Below are positions 20,301-35,300 of a stretch of 64,000 bases of DNA, in pieces. The stretch covers positions 17,173,201-17,237,200 of the forward strand of contig NC_092670.1 in assembly GCF_964355755.1 (NCBI RefSeq). Reading direction: 5' to 3'. The notes under the pieces were generated by a model. It did not search any database. It was given only the letters and a program-made list of their open reading frames with translations, and was not told the origin of the DNA. This DNA is from Antedon mediterranea. Taxonomy: Eukaryota; Echinodermata; Crinoidea; Comatulida; Antedonidae. Each line of letters starts with the position of its first letter. Within the stretch, counting starts at the first letter, position 1. The position numbers and the translations under genes were made by a program.

Positions 20301-23300
20301 TATGCCCAAATATGTTAGTGATATGCCCAAATATGGTAGTGATATGACATTGTGGCCATATATATGAACACATCACATTTTTTGTAACATAATGTTTGGT
20401 AGTGTAAACAGAGCTTTATAGTTTGTTTTAAACTTTCATTATTATTTTAACTTGATTGGAACAGACACACATTTTCTTGATATGCAACATTGATTAGCAT
20501 TGAGGCATCATGTAAATGCAATATTGTTTATGATAGATTTTTGTCTGTATTCTTGCAGAGTTACACACAGTACATACCCCTTTCAGTGTATGATTTACAG
20601 ACGTGGATGGGTAGCCCATCTATCTTCGTGTATGATTGTTCTAATGCTGGCCTTATACTTGAATCATTTGAAAATTTCTCAGCTCAAAAGGTTCACGAAA
20701 GAGAGGTATGATTTCAGTTTTTTTGTGAAGCTTCTAATTTCTGTGTAGGGAGAACAAGTTAAGATCAGATCACAAAAGTAGAACCTGAGTAACAGTTCTA
20801 GCTCAAAATCATGGTCGCATTTACTGAAAATAAGTGACATAATATAAGCCTATTTCAAAATGTTAATTATTGTGTTTTGCTGTTATTTTCAGCTTGCCGG
20901 CATCAACACTCATACACTTCCAAAGAATCAGCTTCCACTTCCACAACCAGTTAAGAACTGTATACAACTAGCAGCTTGCAGCTCAAATCAATTATTACCA
21001 ATGAACCCTGAACTACCAGCTGATCTATTCACATCTTGCTTGACCACACCAATCAAAATAGCTTTAAGATGGTAATGTACAGTTCTACTGGTCGCCGTGG
21101 GTCTTTAGTATTAAAAATCATGATTAAAATCGGCATTCAGTTGTATATTGCTACTAAGATTATGGGACTTAATATTGTCATCTTCTTGATTTATTTATCA
21201 TCCTTGATCAGTCACAGTGATTCTGTCCAGTGGAGTTTTCATAAGGCTGAGATCCTAAAAATTGTTATTATTTATTATTATCCATTCTTTATACTGTGTG
21301 ACCTCTTCAAACTGATCTCCCAGACGACCCAGTTATTATGACTGTGTGTGACAGTTTTTGTACTAGTACACTGGGGTAACCCCTTACTTGTCTCGTAGGA
21401 TGTACTGGGTTCTTTAAAGTGCACAAGAGCCAAATTTGTACACTGAACCTACGGTTTATATTCCTTATCCGAGAGGACCCGTACTACCACCAGAACTATG
21501 GAGTGAGTGAGTCTTGAACCCTTGCCGATGGCTACGTATTATAGTTCCACTGTCTTAACCATTCGACCACTCACTCGCTTAAACTCAACCTAGTCTTAAA
21601 TCTTTAGCATTGTATATTTCTAAATGTAGATGGGTAGCTGGAGTGTCTGTGTCCCCCTGATCTACTTACACAAATTGTTTTTATATTTGATCTATTTATT
21701 CTTTTGGTTTCAGGTTTTGTTACCAAAAAAGTAGTAGTCTAGTTAGTGGTATCACACCAGAACTTGTTGATAAGTAAGTATGTTTTCAGAAATTTATATT
21801 CTTTTCAAAACAATAAATGTAACACACATGTAATTATCATAAAATATTCGTATAATTTTCCTCAGAATTCCTGGTCAGTTGAATGATCGGCGAACACCTC
21901 TAGGTGAACTAAATTGGATATTTACAGCTGTTACGGATACTATAGCGTGGAATTCATTGCCAAGAGGTTTGTATTGCATTTATTTTTTATATTGACAACT
22001 TAAACTGATCTTACTGTATTCACCATTCACACGTTCAAACTAAAATAAAAAAATCTCCTATCTAAAGCTCTACTCTACACTATCAAACTAGTTTGATGTG
22101 GCCAAATATGGTTGTGATATGCCCAAATATGGTTGTGATATGCCAAAATATGGTTGTGATATGCCAAAATATGGTAGTGATATGACCAAATATGGTAGTG
22201 ATATCCCCAACTATGGTAATTATATAACATCAATCCATACAGTATATGGGTACATCACATCTTTTTGTCACATAAGGTTTGATAGTGTAGACTGAGCCTT
22301 AATGAATATCACACAATCAGTAAGGCTTGTTTCCCACTTAGACACAACATAACGACGTACATACAATGCAAGCAACAATTTGGACAATCCATTGCATGAT
22401 TTGATTTGTCAAATGACTTGTGTGGTACCTGTGTTGGATGTTTAAATGTTCAAACCAAAAAGGTTATTCAATTTGAAATTCAATGCTGCTCTTTTTAAAA
22501 TTTCAGATCTATTCCAAAAGTTGTTCCGTCAAGATTTGCTAGTTGCTAGTTTATTTCGCAACTTCCTTCTAGCTGAGAGAATTATGCGTTCTTATAATTG
22601 TACACCTATCTCAAGTCCACGTTTACCACAAACATACCAACATGCCATGTGGTGAGTTAATATTCATTCATGCAAGTTCACATTAATTTAGCCAAGATCT
22701 GTAAGTCCCATTACAAAAGTTAAAAAAAAAATATCAAAGGGCAAAAAAACCCAAAAAAATATATATGAATGTTCATATATAAATATCAAAGGCACAGAAT
22801 GATTTCTAAACCGCCTGGTGATATACTGAAATTTAATTAATTACTTTGAAACGATAAAGATGAGGAAATCTGAGAGAGTCACCCCAACCGAGATTCGAAC
22901 CCGCAACCTTCTTGAAAAGCAGATGTCCTAACAATTAGACCACTCTGGTGCTTTTATGGTATTGATCAAATTCGTATATACAGTATATATATGAATATAT
23001 TATCCAATCTGCAGACAGTACTGTTTCAATCCTAAATATATTATGTACTATGTCAAAAGCACTGCATTATATTTTTATGTCTAAATGAATGCTATTACAT
23101 TGTGTTTCGTGTGCACCTCTACAATAATTATATGTATATTTTGTAGGCAAGCCTGGGATTTAGCAGTTGAATGCTATTACATTGTGTTTTGTGTGCACCT
23201 CTACAATAATTATATGTATATTTTGTAGGCAAGCCTGGGATTTAGCAGTTGAATGCTATTACATTGTGTTTTGTGTGCACCTCTACAATAATTATATGTA

Positions 23301-26300
23301 TATTTTGTAGGCAAGCCTGGGATTTATCAGTTGAATGCTATTACATTGTGTTTTGTGTGCACCTCTACAATAATTATATGTATATTTTGTAGGCAAGCCT
23401 GGGATTTAGCAGTTGAATGCTATTACATTGTGTTTTGTGTGCACCTCTACAATAATTATTATATGTATATTTTGTAGGCAAGCCTGGGATTTATCAGTTG
23501 AATGCTATTACATTGTGTTTTGTGTGCACCTCTACAATAATTATATGTATATTTTGTAGGCAAGCTTGGGATTTAGCAGTTGAATGCTATTACATTGTGT
23601 TTTGTGTGCACCTCTACAATAATTATATGTATATTTTGTAGGCAAGCCTGGGATTTATCAGTTGAATGCTATTACATTGTGTTTTGTGTGCACCTCTACA
23701 ATAATTATATGTATATTTTGTAGGCAAGCCTGGGATTTAGCAGTTGAATGCTATTACATTGTGTTTTGTGTGCACCTCTACAATAATTATTATATGTATA
23801 TTTTGTAGGCAAGCTTGGGATTTAGCAGTTGAATGCTATTACATTGTGTTTTGTGTGCACCTCTACAATAATTATATGTATATTTTGTAGGCAAGCCTGG
23901 GATTTAGCAGTTGAATGCTATTACATTGTGTTTTGTGTGTACCTCTACAATAATTATATGTATATTTTGTAGGCAAGCCTGGGATTTAGCAGTTGAATGC
24001 TATTACATTGTGTTTTGTGTGCACCTCTACAATAATTATATGTATATTTTGTAGGCAAGCTTGGGATTTAGCAGTTGAATGCTATTACATTGTGTTTTGT
24101 GTGCACCTCTACAATAATTATATGTATATTTTGTAGGCAAGCCTGGGATTTAGCAGTTGAATGCTATTACATTGTGTTTTGTGTGTACCTCTACAAAATT
24201 ATATGTGTATTTTGTAGGCAAGCTTGGGATTTAGCAGTTTAATGCTATTACATTGTGTTTTGTGTGTACCTCTACAATAATTATTATATGTATATTTTGT
24301 AGGCAAGCCTGGGATTTAGCAGTTGATATTTGTCTTTCCCAACTTCCTGCTTTATTACAAGGCAAAGAGTACAAACATAGTCCATTTTTTGGTGAACAAC
24401 TTACAGCTTTTCAAGTATGGTTAACTGTGGGATCTGATAAACGAAACCCCCCAGAACAACTTCCTATTGTCTTGCAGGTAATTGGATATTTAATGTATAA
24501 AACATGTTTAGAATAAAGCCTGTTTTATAAAAATCTGTTTTATATATCACTTTTTATTGTAAAAGCATTGTAAAACAAGCGCACTTGTAAATGTTTCATT
24601 GCCAATGGGTAAAGCTACAATTACATAGTGGAACGAAAATGAAAACATCAGCATTAGATATAAAAAAATAGAAAAACTTTTTTAAAACTCAAGCAAATGT
24701 AAATATTATTTATCAAAATAAATAAATACTACTATCTTTTATAAAGTGTGTAAACAGTTAAAAGTCTTGAACTACCTTACTATTGTTAAACAGCATTGTC
24801 CAATAATGTATTGCATATCTGTGTGATTATTTATGTCTTTTTAATAAGGTACTACTAAGCCAAGTTCATCGGTTACGTGCTCTTGATCTGCTTGGACGGT
24901 TTCTTGATTTAGGCCCATGGGCTGTAAGTCTTGTAAGTAAACTATTATTACTTGGACGGTGGATTTCACTTTTGACAGTCGTTGATCATGTGACTAAATA
25001 AGAAAAGGACATTCGCTACTAAATTCACTTTTGACAGTCCTTGATCATGTGACTAAATAAAAAAAGGACATGGTTACTAAATTCACATTAGTTTGTCCCC
25101 AACAATACAATACAATTCAGTATGTCCACAATTGTTATTCACTTTTAATGACTTTATTCATTTAATTTAATTAGCAAATTTTTCTTACAGGCACTATCAG
25201 TTGGAATTTTCCCATATGTATTAAAGTTATTACAGAGTTCAGCCCGTGAACTTCGACCTCTGCTAGTCTTCATCTGGGCTAAGATACTAGCAGTTGATCG
25301 AGTAAGTCATTGTTTTTTGCAATTTTTTTTTCTGATTTGCTTTGTGTGTGTTTGTTTACACTATAGATTTTTTCGATTAGTAAATCTTTAAAACTTCTTT
25401 TTTAGTCTTGCCAAGCTGATCTTGTTAAAGACCATGGGCACAAGTATTTTTTGTCTGTTCTTGCAGACCCATTTATGCCAGTAAGTATCAATACATATAA
25501 TAAACATCTTTATTTACAATATTATTACATTTGTCAATTACAAATCTCCCTACACCTATAAATACATTCTAAAACCACAACCTAAATGTGTTCTGTTTCT
25601 GGAGAGTTGATTGTATTACTTTATCAGTGGAGTGGAGTTGTAGCTGGGTGGTTTGGATGCACAGTTACCATCCCTTGGCCCTGGGTTCAAATCCTGTTAA
25701 ATGTTAAGATTTTTTCTCACAACATGTTCAACTTCACTACCAATAACTTGTTGTATTTATTAGGCTGAGCACAGGACGATGGCAGCCTTTGTACTGGCTA
25801 TGATTGTACATGATTATAGAAATGGCCAGGTAAGCCAATCAGCACACCCATGATGACCATAAATGGTAGCTTTGATGCTTAGCTACAGATCCTGGAGTCC
25901 TGAGTTTAAATCCTGATATCATGATTTTTCTCATGACATAAAATAACCCTACTGTCAGATATGTTTATGCAGAGCATCGTGTGTATGTTTTCTGTAATAT
26001 AATATTACTGTAACTGTAAATAATTACTGTACATATTTTATTATTAGGTGATCATTTAGAATAAAATGATCACCTATTGTTATTGTATCAAATCTTTATT
26101 GGTTATCCGCAACGAAGTTGCAGGATAACCTCTTGTGATTGTACGAAATCATCATCTTTTTATTTTTCTTCTTTCTTTCTGTATGATTTTTGTGTAACGC
26201 TTTTCTCTAAAACTCGCAAACATAACATTTCGGTAACTATCTTAACATATTGACATTTACGTAACGTCGTCAAGCGAAGCTTTTCATGATGTTTGCAATT

Positions 26301-29300
26301 GCGCAACGTGACGTACGCGCGATTTAACGTTTTTCTCGTATTTAACATATGTTGAAAACCAAATAACATTTCAACTTGAAACTTCGCAAAAGTTTAATTT
26401 ATATCATGCGCTAACTTTATGTTGAAAAAAAATTGCGTGTTTTACACAAAGTTACGCGCGCACGCGCATTTAAAATTTCAAAATGCGCAAAATTAATTTA
26501 TAATCAACTTTCTACGCGTTTCTGGTCGTTTTAAGCATTTCAAAAATTCCCACGCGTGCGCACATTTTTACGTGTGCGGTACGCACGTAGCATTGAAAAC
26601 GTATTTTTTTCGCGATTTATGTTTTTCCAGCCTTTTCTAGTAATTTTACCAAATTTTAAACAATTTCGACTTAAAGATACGTCATACGAGTACGTCGAAT
26701 TGGACAATTTGTGCGCGTTTTTTATGAAAAGGTTAAAAAATTCGTTTAAAATATGCCTTTTTTTAAACAGTCGTAATTTCTAAACTAGACGGTCAATTTT
26801 TTGTGGATGACATATTCTGGAAGTAGATGAGTGGTAGATATCGGATCAGGTATTGATATGGCTAACCGGACATTGTGACGTCATCGTATGGCCACGCAAA
26901 TATAAAATTTAGGATTTTTGTATCTTTCGTCATAGCTCATCACATTGAATAGAGCGCATCTCCACTTATTCGTTTTCCATTTTCACCCCGATTTTGATAT
27001 TGTCTAGGTCAATCAACTATCTTTCGCATGAGTTAAAAATATTTTAATTTTTTTGACGTCATCATGCCTAAAAATTTAAATCACGTGTGGCATTAATTTC
27101 ATCTTTACAGTAAATTTTAATCTGTTATAGCTCGTAAGAATAAAATGTGATAATCAAGATTAAAACTTTTTCTGGAAGCTATTGAATTTTAGATACGAAA
27201 TTATGTAAAAATGTTGCCAATCGGATGTTGTGACGTCATCATATGGCCAGTTATATAAAAAAGGTCGTATTTTCATCTTTTGCGTCATAATTCATTACAT
27301 TTAAACGAGCGCGCATCAATATTTCACGTATTCAAATTTCTTCTACATGCTAATACGTTGTTGCTGAGATAATTTCCTTTCGGAATTGCTAACTTCGCGT
27401 TTCATTTTAAAACCGTCAACACGTTAAAAATTGCAATAAATAGCGGGTCCCGTAATTTCACCTATTCTATGTATGTCACTGTATGTGATATGGATACAGA
27501 TTATACTATGTATACTATATATGAATTTAAATAATAAAATTCAGCAACATATCATATTCTTCAGTTCAGGTCATAATGCCAACGTGAACACTTCCTTTTG
27601 TCCTCAACCTATCCCCTTAATGTTAATGTTGCACCACTTGCGCGGCGGATAACCAAACTCGTCAAAGTGACGAGTTACATGTCTAGTTAGTTATCCGCTT
27701 AGTAGCGGATAACTCCTTGTGATTGTATTGGATCAATATTTTTCTGTATTATTCTTCTTTCTTTCCTTCCTTTTTGTGAGGCGCGTTTCTCTGAAATGGG
27801 TAAACATAACATTTCATAACTTTGTCAAAACATGGGCATTTATGTGAAGTTGTGCACCTCCTATTTTGAATGACGTCAGAGTTGCGCAACGTGACTTACG
27901 CGCGATTTTATGATTTTTTATGATTGATCTTAGATTAAAAACCAAGCATAATTTTTTTTTTACACTTTCTGAAAATTTAAGTCATATCAAGGGCAATCTT
28001 TCTGTTGATTGAAAATGGCATGTTTTACAAGAAGTTACGCGCGCACGCGCATTTAAAATTTTAAAATGCGCAAAATTAATTTCTAATCAACTTTTTACGC
28101 CATTCATGACATTTTGCGCATGTCAAAATTTCCCGCGCACGCAAACAATTTTACACGTGCGGTGCGCACGCAGCATGAAAATCATGTTTTTTTATATTAA
28201 ATTGTGATTTTTCAGCCTTTCCTAGTCATTTTTAATAAGATTAACATCATTTCAAATTAAAATGACGTCATACGTACACGTTGATTTAGACCATTTGCGT
28301 GCGTTGTAGTTGCAAAAGTTACAAAATATTGTCAAAATTATGCCTATTTTGAATCTATTATAGCTCCTCAGGATCAACCGTTACCCCTGATTTTTTTAAT
28401 TTAATATGAAAGCAGTTATGTTGTAGATATGAATTCATGCAGAATTTTTTCTTCACGGATGTTGTGACGTCATCATATGGCCACACAAATGTAAAATATA
28501 GGATTTTTGTCTCTTTAGTTATTGCTCATCACATTCAATGGAGCGCATCACGTTTATCCATTTTCCATTTTCACCAAGATTTTAACATTGTCTAGGTCAA
28601 TCAACTATCTTTTGCATGAGTTAAACATATTTTAATTTTGATGACGTCATCATGCCTAAAAATTTTAATTACGTGGGTCATTAATTTCATTTTTACAGTA
28701 AATTTTAATCTGTTATAGCTCGTAAGAATAAAATGTGATAATCACGATTAAAACGTTTTCTGGAAGCTATTGGATTGTAGATACGAATTCATGTAAACAT
28801 TTTGCCAATCAGATGTAGTGACGTCATCATATGGCCAGTTGAATAAAAAAAGTTGTATTTTTATATTTTTCGTCATAGTTCATCACATTTAAATGAGCGC
28901 GCATCTATATTTCACGTATCCAAATTTCTTCTACAGGTTAATATGTTGTTGCTGAGATAATATCCTTCCGAAATTGTTATTTTAGTGTTTCATTTTGATA
29001 CCGTCGCCATGTTAAAAAATGGTATAAATGACGGGTCCCGTAATTTCACCTATTCTACACTGTATGTAATATGTATACAGATTATACTGTTTATACTGAT
29101 ACTATATGATACAAAATTGACAGAATTCAGCACTAACAACATATCATATTCTTCAGATCAGGTCATAATGCCATAATCTTTATCTGTGTGCAATATTCCA
29201 ACGTATGGCGTGCACGTGGCGTTTGTCGTTGTGCGGATAACTAACTCGTCAAAGTGACGAGTTTCATGTCTAGTTCTGTATTATTCTTCTGTCTTTCTTC

Positions 29301-32300
29301 CTTTTTTTGTGAGCCCTGTTTCTCTAAAATGTGTGAACAGAACATATCATAACTTTGTCAACATATAGATATTTACGTGACGTTGTGCACCTCCTATTTT
29401 TGAAAAACGTCAGAGTTGCGCAACGTGACTTGCGCGCAATTTTATGAATTTAAATGATTGATCATAGATTAAAAACCGAAAGTCATTTTGTATTGAGACT
29501 TGGTGAAAATTTAATTCATATCAAGAGTCAACTTTCTGTGGATTAAAAATGGCATGTTTCACACAAAGTTACGCGCGCACGCGCATTTAAAATTTTAAAA
29601 TGCGAAAAATCAATTTCTAATCAACTTTCTACGCATTTCTTGTCATTTTGAGCATGTCAAAAATTCCCACACGTGCGCAAAGTTTTACGCGCGAGGGGCG
29701 CACGTACCTTTAAAAACATACTTTTTTTGCGTGATTTATGTTTTTCCAGCCTTTTCTAGTAATTTTACCAACTTTTAAACAATTTCGACTTAAAATTACG
29801 TCATTACAAGCACGTCGAATTGAATAATTTGCGCGCGTATTTGATCAAAAAGCTAAAAAAATCGTCAAAATTATACCTTTTTTTAAACAGTCGTAGTTTC
29901 TAAACTAAACGGTGAAAGTTATTTTTATTACATATTCTGGAAGTTGATGAGTTGTAGATATCAAATCATACATTAATATGGCTAACAGGACATTTTGACG
30001 TCATCGTATGGCCACGCGAATATAAAATATAGGATTTTTGTCTCTTTTGTTATTGCTCATCACATTCAATGGAGCGCATCACGCTTATCCGTATTCCATT
30101 TTCTCCGAGATTTTAATATTGTCTAGATCAATCAACTACCTTTCGCATGAGTTAAAAATATTTTAATATTTGTAACGTCATCATGCCTAAAAATGTTAAT
30201 TACTTGGGTCATTAATTTCATCTTTACAGTAAATTTTAATCTGTTATAGCTCGTAAGAATAAAATGGGATAATCACGATTAAAACGTTTTCTGGAAGCTA
30301 TTGGATTGTAGATACAAAATCATGTAAAAATTTGGCAAATCGGATGTTGTGACGTCATCATATGGCCAGTTAAATAAAAAAAGTCGTATTTTCATCTTTT
30401 GCGTCATAGTTCATTACATTTAAAAGAGCGCGCATTAATATTTTACGTATTAAAATTTCTTCTACACAATAATATGTTGTTGCTGAGATAATTTCCTTCC
30501 GAAATTCCTATATCAGTGTTTCATTTTCATACCGTCACCATGTTAAAAATTGGAATAAATGACGGGACCCATAATTTCGCCTATCCTACACTGTATTAAT
30601 ATGTATACAGATTATACTATGTATACTGTAAATAGTATATGACACAAAATATACAGCATTTAGCACTAACAACATATTATACTCTTCAGTTCATGTCAAT
30701 ATGCCATAATCTTTTTCTGTGTCCAATGTATGACGTGCACGTGGCGTTTGTCGTGCGGATAACTAACTCGTCAAAGTGACGAGTTTCATGTCTAGTTGTT
30801 ATTTTTGTTTCTGGGCACTATTTTGTGTAACAAATATCTAAAAAAGTTTAATGTCAATGATTACCAAAATTTCACAATGTCTTTCAAATACTTTAACTTA
30901 GTCCTAATAAGCTTTTCAGCGTGATCACTCATCCGTGACGTCATTTATACGCCATTTTGTGAAATCACATTATCAATCATATCTCCATAATTCATTATCA
31001 CATATTAATGAAATTTATTACACGTAAACTTCAGGTCAAGGGTAAAAATATTAGCAAGTAAAAACGCACGCGCACGTAGGGTCACGCGCGTAAAATCGCG
31101 CGTTTAAAATTTAAAAAGCTCAAAATTAAGTTTTAATCAATTTAGAGCATGAATTAGGCCATTTGCGTGTTTCAAAAAATTACTGCGCAAAAATGCGTTT
31201 TTGAGCGCGCGATTCTTAAAAAGCGTAAAAATACGAATTTTTTGTAGAAATCGCATTCTACTCACCATCCTTAGTACATTCACCGAATTTGAGTTCGTTC
31301 CGACTTAAAATAATGCTATACGAGCATGTTAAAAATGACAAAATGCGCGCATTAACTGCATAAAAGTGCTGAAAATGATGAAAAATAAGGCATTTTTAAA
31401 ATGAAAATAATTCTTCAGAATGCACGATGACCCCCAATTTTTTTTAATTATTCTGGAAGCCATTGAGTTCTAGATATAAATTCATGTACACATTTGACGT
31501 ACAAAATGTTGTGAGGTCACCAAATGGCCACTCGAATTTAAAAATTAGGTTTTTTTCTCTTTTGTCATAGATTATCACATTCAACTGAGCGCATCTCGGT
31601 TATTTTGTGCCCAATTTTCGGTAATTTTTTTTGTATATGATTGCTCATTTAATTATCTTTCTTATGAGCTGTAAACATTTTCATTTTGATGACGTCATCA
31701 CGCGTAAAAACTTGAATAACGTAGGTCGTGTAATTTCACCTACACCATACATTTGAATATCTTACAGCTCTTCAGAATCAAATGTGACCTTGATGATTAT
31801 AATTTATTATGAAAGCTGATGAAATGTAGATATGAATTCATATAAAAATTAAGCCTATCGGATGTTGTGACGTTATCATATGGCTAGTTGAAGCTAAAAC
31901 GTTGTTTTTAAATTTCTTTAGTCGAAGTTATACAAATTTCAAAGAGCGCGCATTGCGCTTCTACGTGTCAAATTCTCTTCCAATCCTTATATTTATTTGC
32001 TCAATTAATTATCTTTCGAAATTGTCATCTTCGAGTTTATTTTGATAATTCCATCATACCAAAAAAATAGAACATGATGTGGGTCCCGTAATTTCACCTA
32101 TGCTACACTGTATATAGATATACAGTATATACTGTACATATTGTATATGACACATAGGTACAACTCAGCACTATAAGTGTATATGCATCATGTCATAGGA
32201 TGGCGTACATCAGCTTTTTACGATTGCATGTTAACGTACGTGCATGTTTAAAAAATGTTAATGTCAATAAAATGATAAAATTGATCACCTATAATTCGTC

Positions 32301-35300
32301 AAAGTGACGAATTAAATTCTAGTTAATATTGTTTTTTGTGTGTAAATGATGGTTAGTTCTGTACTACACGTTAATATAGTTATCATTATTATAACTAAAA
32401 ACATTATTATATTATGATTGTTTTTTTTTTTTATGTAGGAAGCAGCTCTTCAAGGCAATGTAATAGCAATATGTTTAGAACAGTTGACTGATAGTCATCC
32501 GCTTTTACGGCAATGGTTAGCTTTATGTCTTGCTAGAGTATGGACTTGCTTTGATGCTGCTCGCTGGTGTGGTGTTAGAGACAGTGCCCATGAAAAGCTC
32601 TACCAACTATTAACTGACCACATACCTGAGGTTTGTACTTTGATGTTATTCCTAGTTTAGATACCTGAATTACCTAATGGAACATGTTGAAGAAACTTGA
32701 TTAATATAGAATCAACCAATTAGCATTAAGATTATATATGCACATGACCCAGTTTTCATACAACAAGACACCTCATTAGCATAAATAGATTCTGTGAGTG
32801 ATATGATTAACATTTTAACAATTTCTATTTATCATGCTCAATCATGATGGTAGACATAATCTTTTATATTAAAACATGCCTAATTTATTATTAACACTGA
32901 TTTAATACAATTTCAATATTTTAAGGCTGCTCTAACAAAACACTTTATTCATGTTAAATGTATAGTTTGATTTGTATTACAGTTGTTTAGTTTTCTTGTA
33001 TAATGTTTTATTGTAACTGTTTGTATTGTATGGATTGAGTGCAGAATCTGTTTGGGCTTTAGCCTGTTCTCACTCCTGGTTATTTTTTCATTGGTGACCG
33101 AATAAATATTATTTTTATTATTATGTAATCTTGTGAAAAAATTGATATTTAAACAACTGTATAGGACAATACAATAAGTGGTAGCATACTGTATATCATA
33201 AATTTTTAAACAGGTACGTGCATCTGCCGTGTTGGCGCTTGGAACATTTATTGGAAATAAGACAACAGAAAAAACTGACCATTCCACTAACATTGATCAT
33301 AATGTAGGGATGACATTAATCAATGTAGCAAATGATGGAAGCCCTATAGTTCGAATGGTAAGTTGTATGAATGCTAATCAACACATTATAATAATAATAA
33401 TATTATAATAATCAAGTTTTTCTACAATTAAAATAGCAGAGAGATATGAAATTCAATTTAGTGTGCAATAGAAATAAGGTTAACAATTTTTTTTAAAACT
33501 GTGAACACTTGATTAAATAAAACGGTTATTTTGAACCCATAAGTTATAAATTCATTTTGCAATACTTAAATGTGTATGTTTATATTTGTTATACCATCAT
33601 TACAAAAAGGGAAGGTATAGACAAAGAAACTGATGCAACATTTGAATATTTTTTATTGACATTTTTATAGAGTCATGGCAGGAGTATTATCATATGACAA
33701 TAAGAATGGTTTCTGCAATACATACAGATATACATTGTACTGTTTAAAACAATTTTTTCGAAATGAAAGGTCTCCCCTTATTTTGGTTTCCTTTGAATTT
33801 GAATGTCCCCTTGAAGTGGAGTTGTGGCTTGGTGGTTATGATGCTTGGCTACCACTCCAAGGGTCCTGGGTTCAAGTTCTGTCACATTTCAGGATTTTTT
33901 CTAAGGACAAAATTACAACTCCCCTCTCAAAGACTTGTAATAAGACTTTGTTTACCTAGAGCATCTTGTTTATATGTTTGTCTTGTGAACCTCTGAGGTT
34001 AAATATGGTGTAAATAAAAAAAAAATATACAATAAACATTGTTTCATTTTCTGCAGGAACTTGTTGTAGCACTCTATCAACTAATTCAACAATTTGAAGG
34101 GCAATTTGCATCTGTTGCTAGACAGATACTAGAAGAAAATGAGTCTTCTCTTGATGAGCAGAGCCTGTCTATACCCCCACCTGTGGCACCTGGTGGGTTT
34201 GTGGTTGTTGTATCTAAGCCTAATGGTAGTGTATACGGTAGTGCATCTGTTTTCGTTTGTCTTTGTAAAAACATTATGTCTGTCATCTTTTTTTATATTT
34301 GACAAAATGTGTTCCGCTCTACACAATTAAGTCATTAGTATTCTGTATTTTACTATCTCATATCAATATATCAGTTATTTACTTACATTACTTCCGGGAT
34401 AAACACAAACTTGTATGACTAGAACCTTTCTACAATCATATTTTCCATAATATTGGAAAGCTATCAAGTTAATTGGTAGCTTTTTATTTATGCCAAAATG
34501 TAACATTTCAGATGTACAGATGTTAAAATTGCAATGATAGTCTTGCCATACAATTTTAACAAATTTGGTTAAATTTCAACAAAAAGTAACTCGTCGTGCT
34601 TTTAAACTATAAAGTCTTGTTTGAGGCTTAGGTAGTGGAGCTGAAAGAGTCATGAGTTACAACCTTAGCACTAGGTCAGGATTGGACCCTGGGATTGGAA
34701 ATCAAGCACGTTAACCACAAAGCTACAGCTCCCTCATTATTATTACTATATAAGTAATTTATTGATGTTTATATAATCTTCATTTGTTGTTTTTAATGTA
34801 ATACTTTTCTATTTTTATATGTCACACTTTTTCCTTCTGTGGATTATTAACACTTTCTTTCCATTTCTTGCTGCTGTATCATTTCTTCAATGTTCTTGCA
34901 TGATAATACTTTGCAGTGTGTGTTTTGTTTTGTATCCGTTTCAACTGGTGCACTATAAAAACTGCCATTAAATATTGCTTTAATTATAGATTGTGGGACC
35001 ATTACAATCAACTCTCCCAAACCACGCATATACTGGCCTAAAATGGAAAGTCTGCAATTCAAGATGAATTTTAAATAGAAAATAATTTGAGAATTTGGGA
35101 ATCTGGCTTTGAAAGAGTTGGTTTTAATGGGAATTCCATTGGTTTTGCTTATGCATTGGTAGCATTGCTTATGCTTGATAGCAGTAGTGTTAATTGCTTA
35201 TTTTCAAGGTATACTATACTGGGTATTGCTAGGCTAAATGAAATTCAATATTTGCAATACTTTATCACTTAAGGTGGTTTTTATGTTGGACAATATAAGA

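Noticed and set aside
22098-22295. Open frame encoding a KYGCDMP-type repeat
   Set aside because: It is the internal tandem repeat of a MITE; the equivalent frame in other copies is broken.
24079-24327. Use of an earlier repeat copy as the true start of RPTOR exon 10
   Set aside because: Copies before 24303 continue into repeat sequence with no donor in frame; only the last copy continues into the conserved DICLSQLP segment.
26556-26783. 75-residue frame inside RPTOR intron 14
   Set aside because: It lies in a non-autonomous mobile unit; the matching place in sister units has stops and frameshifts.
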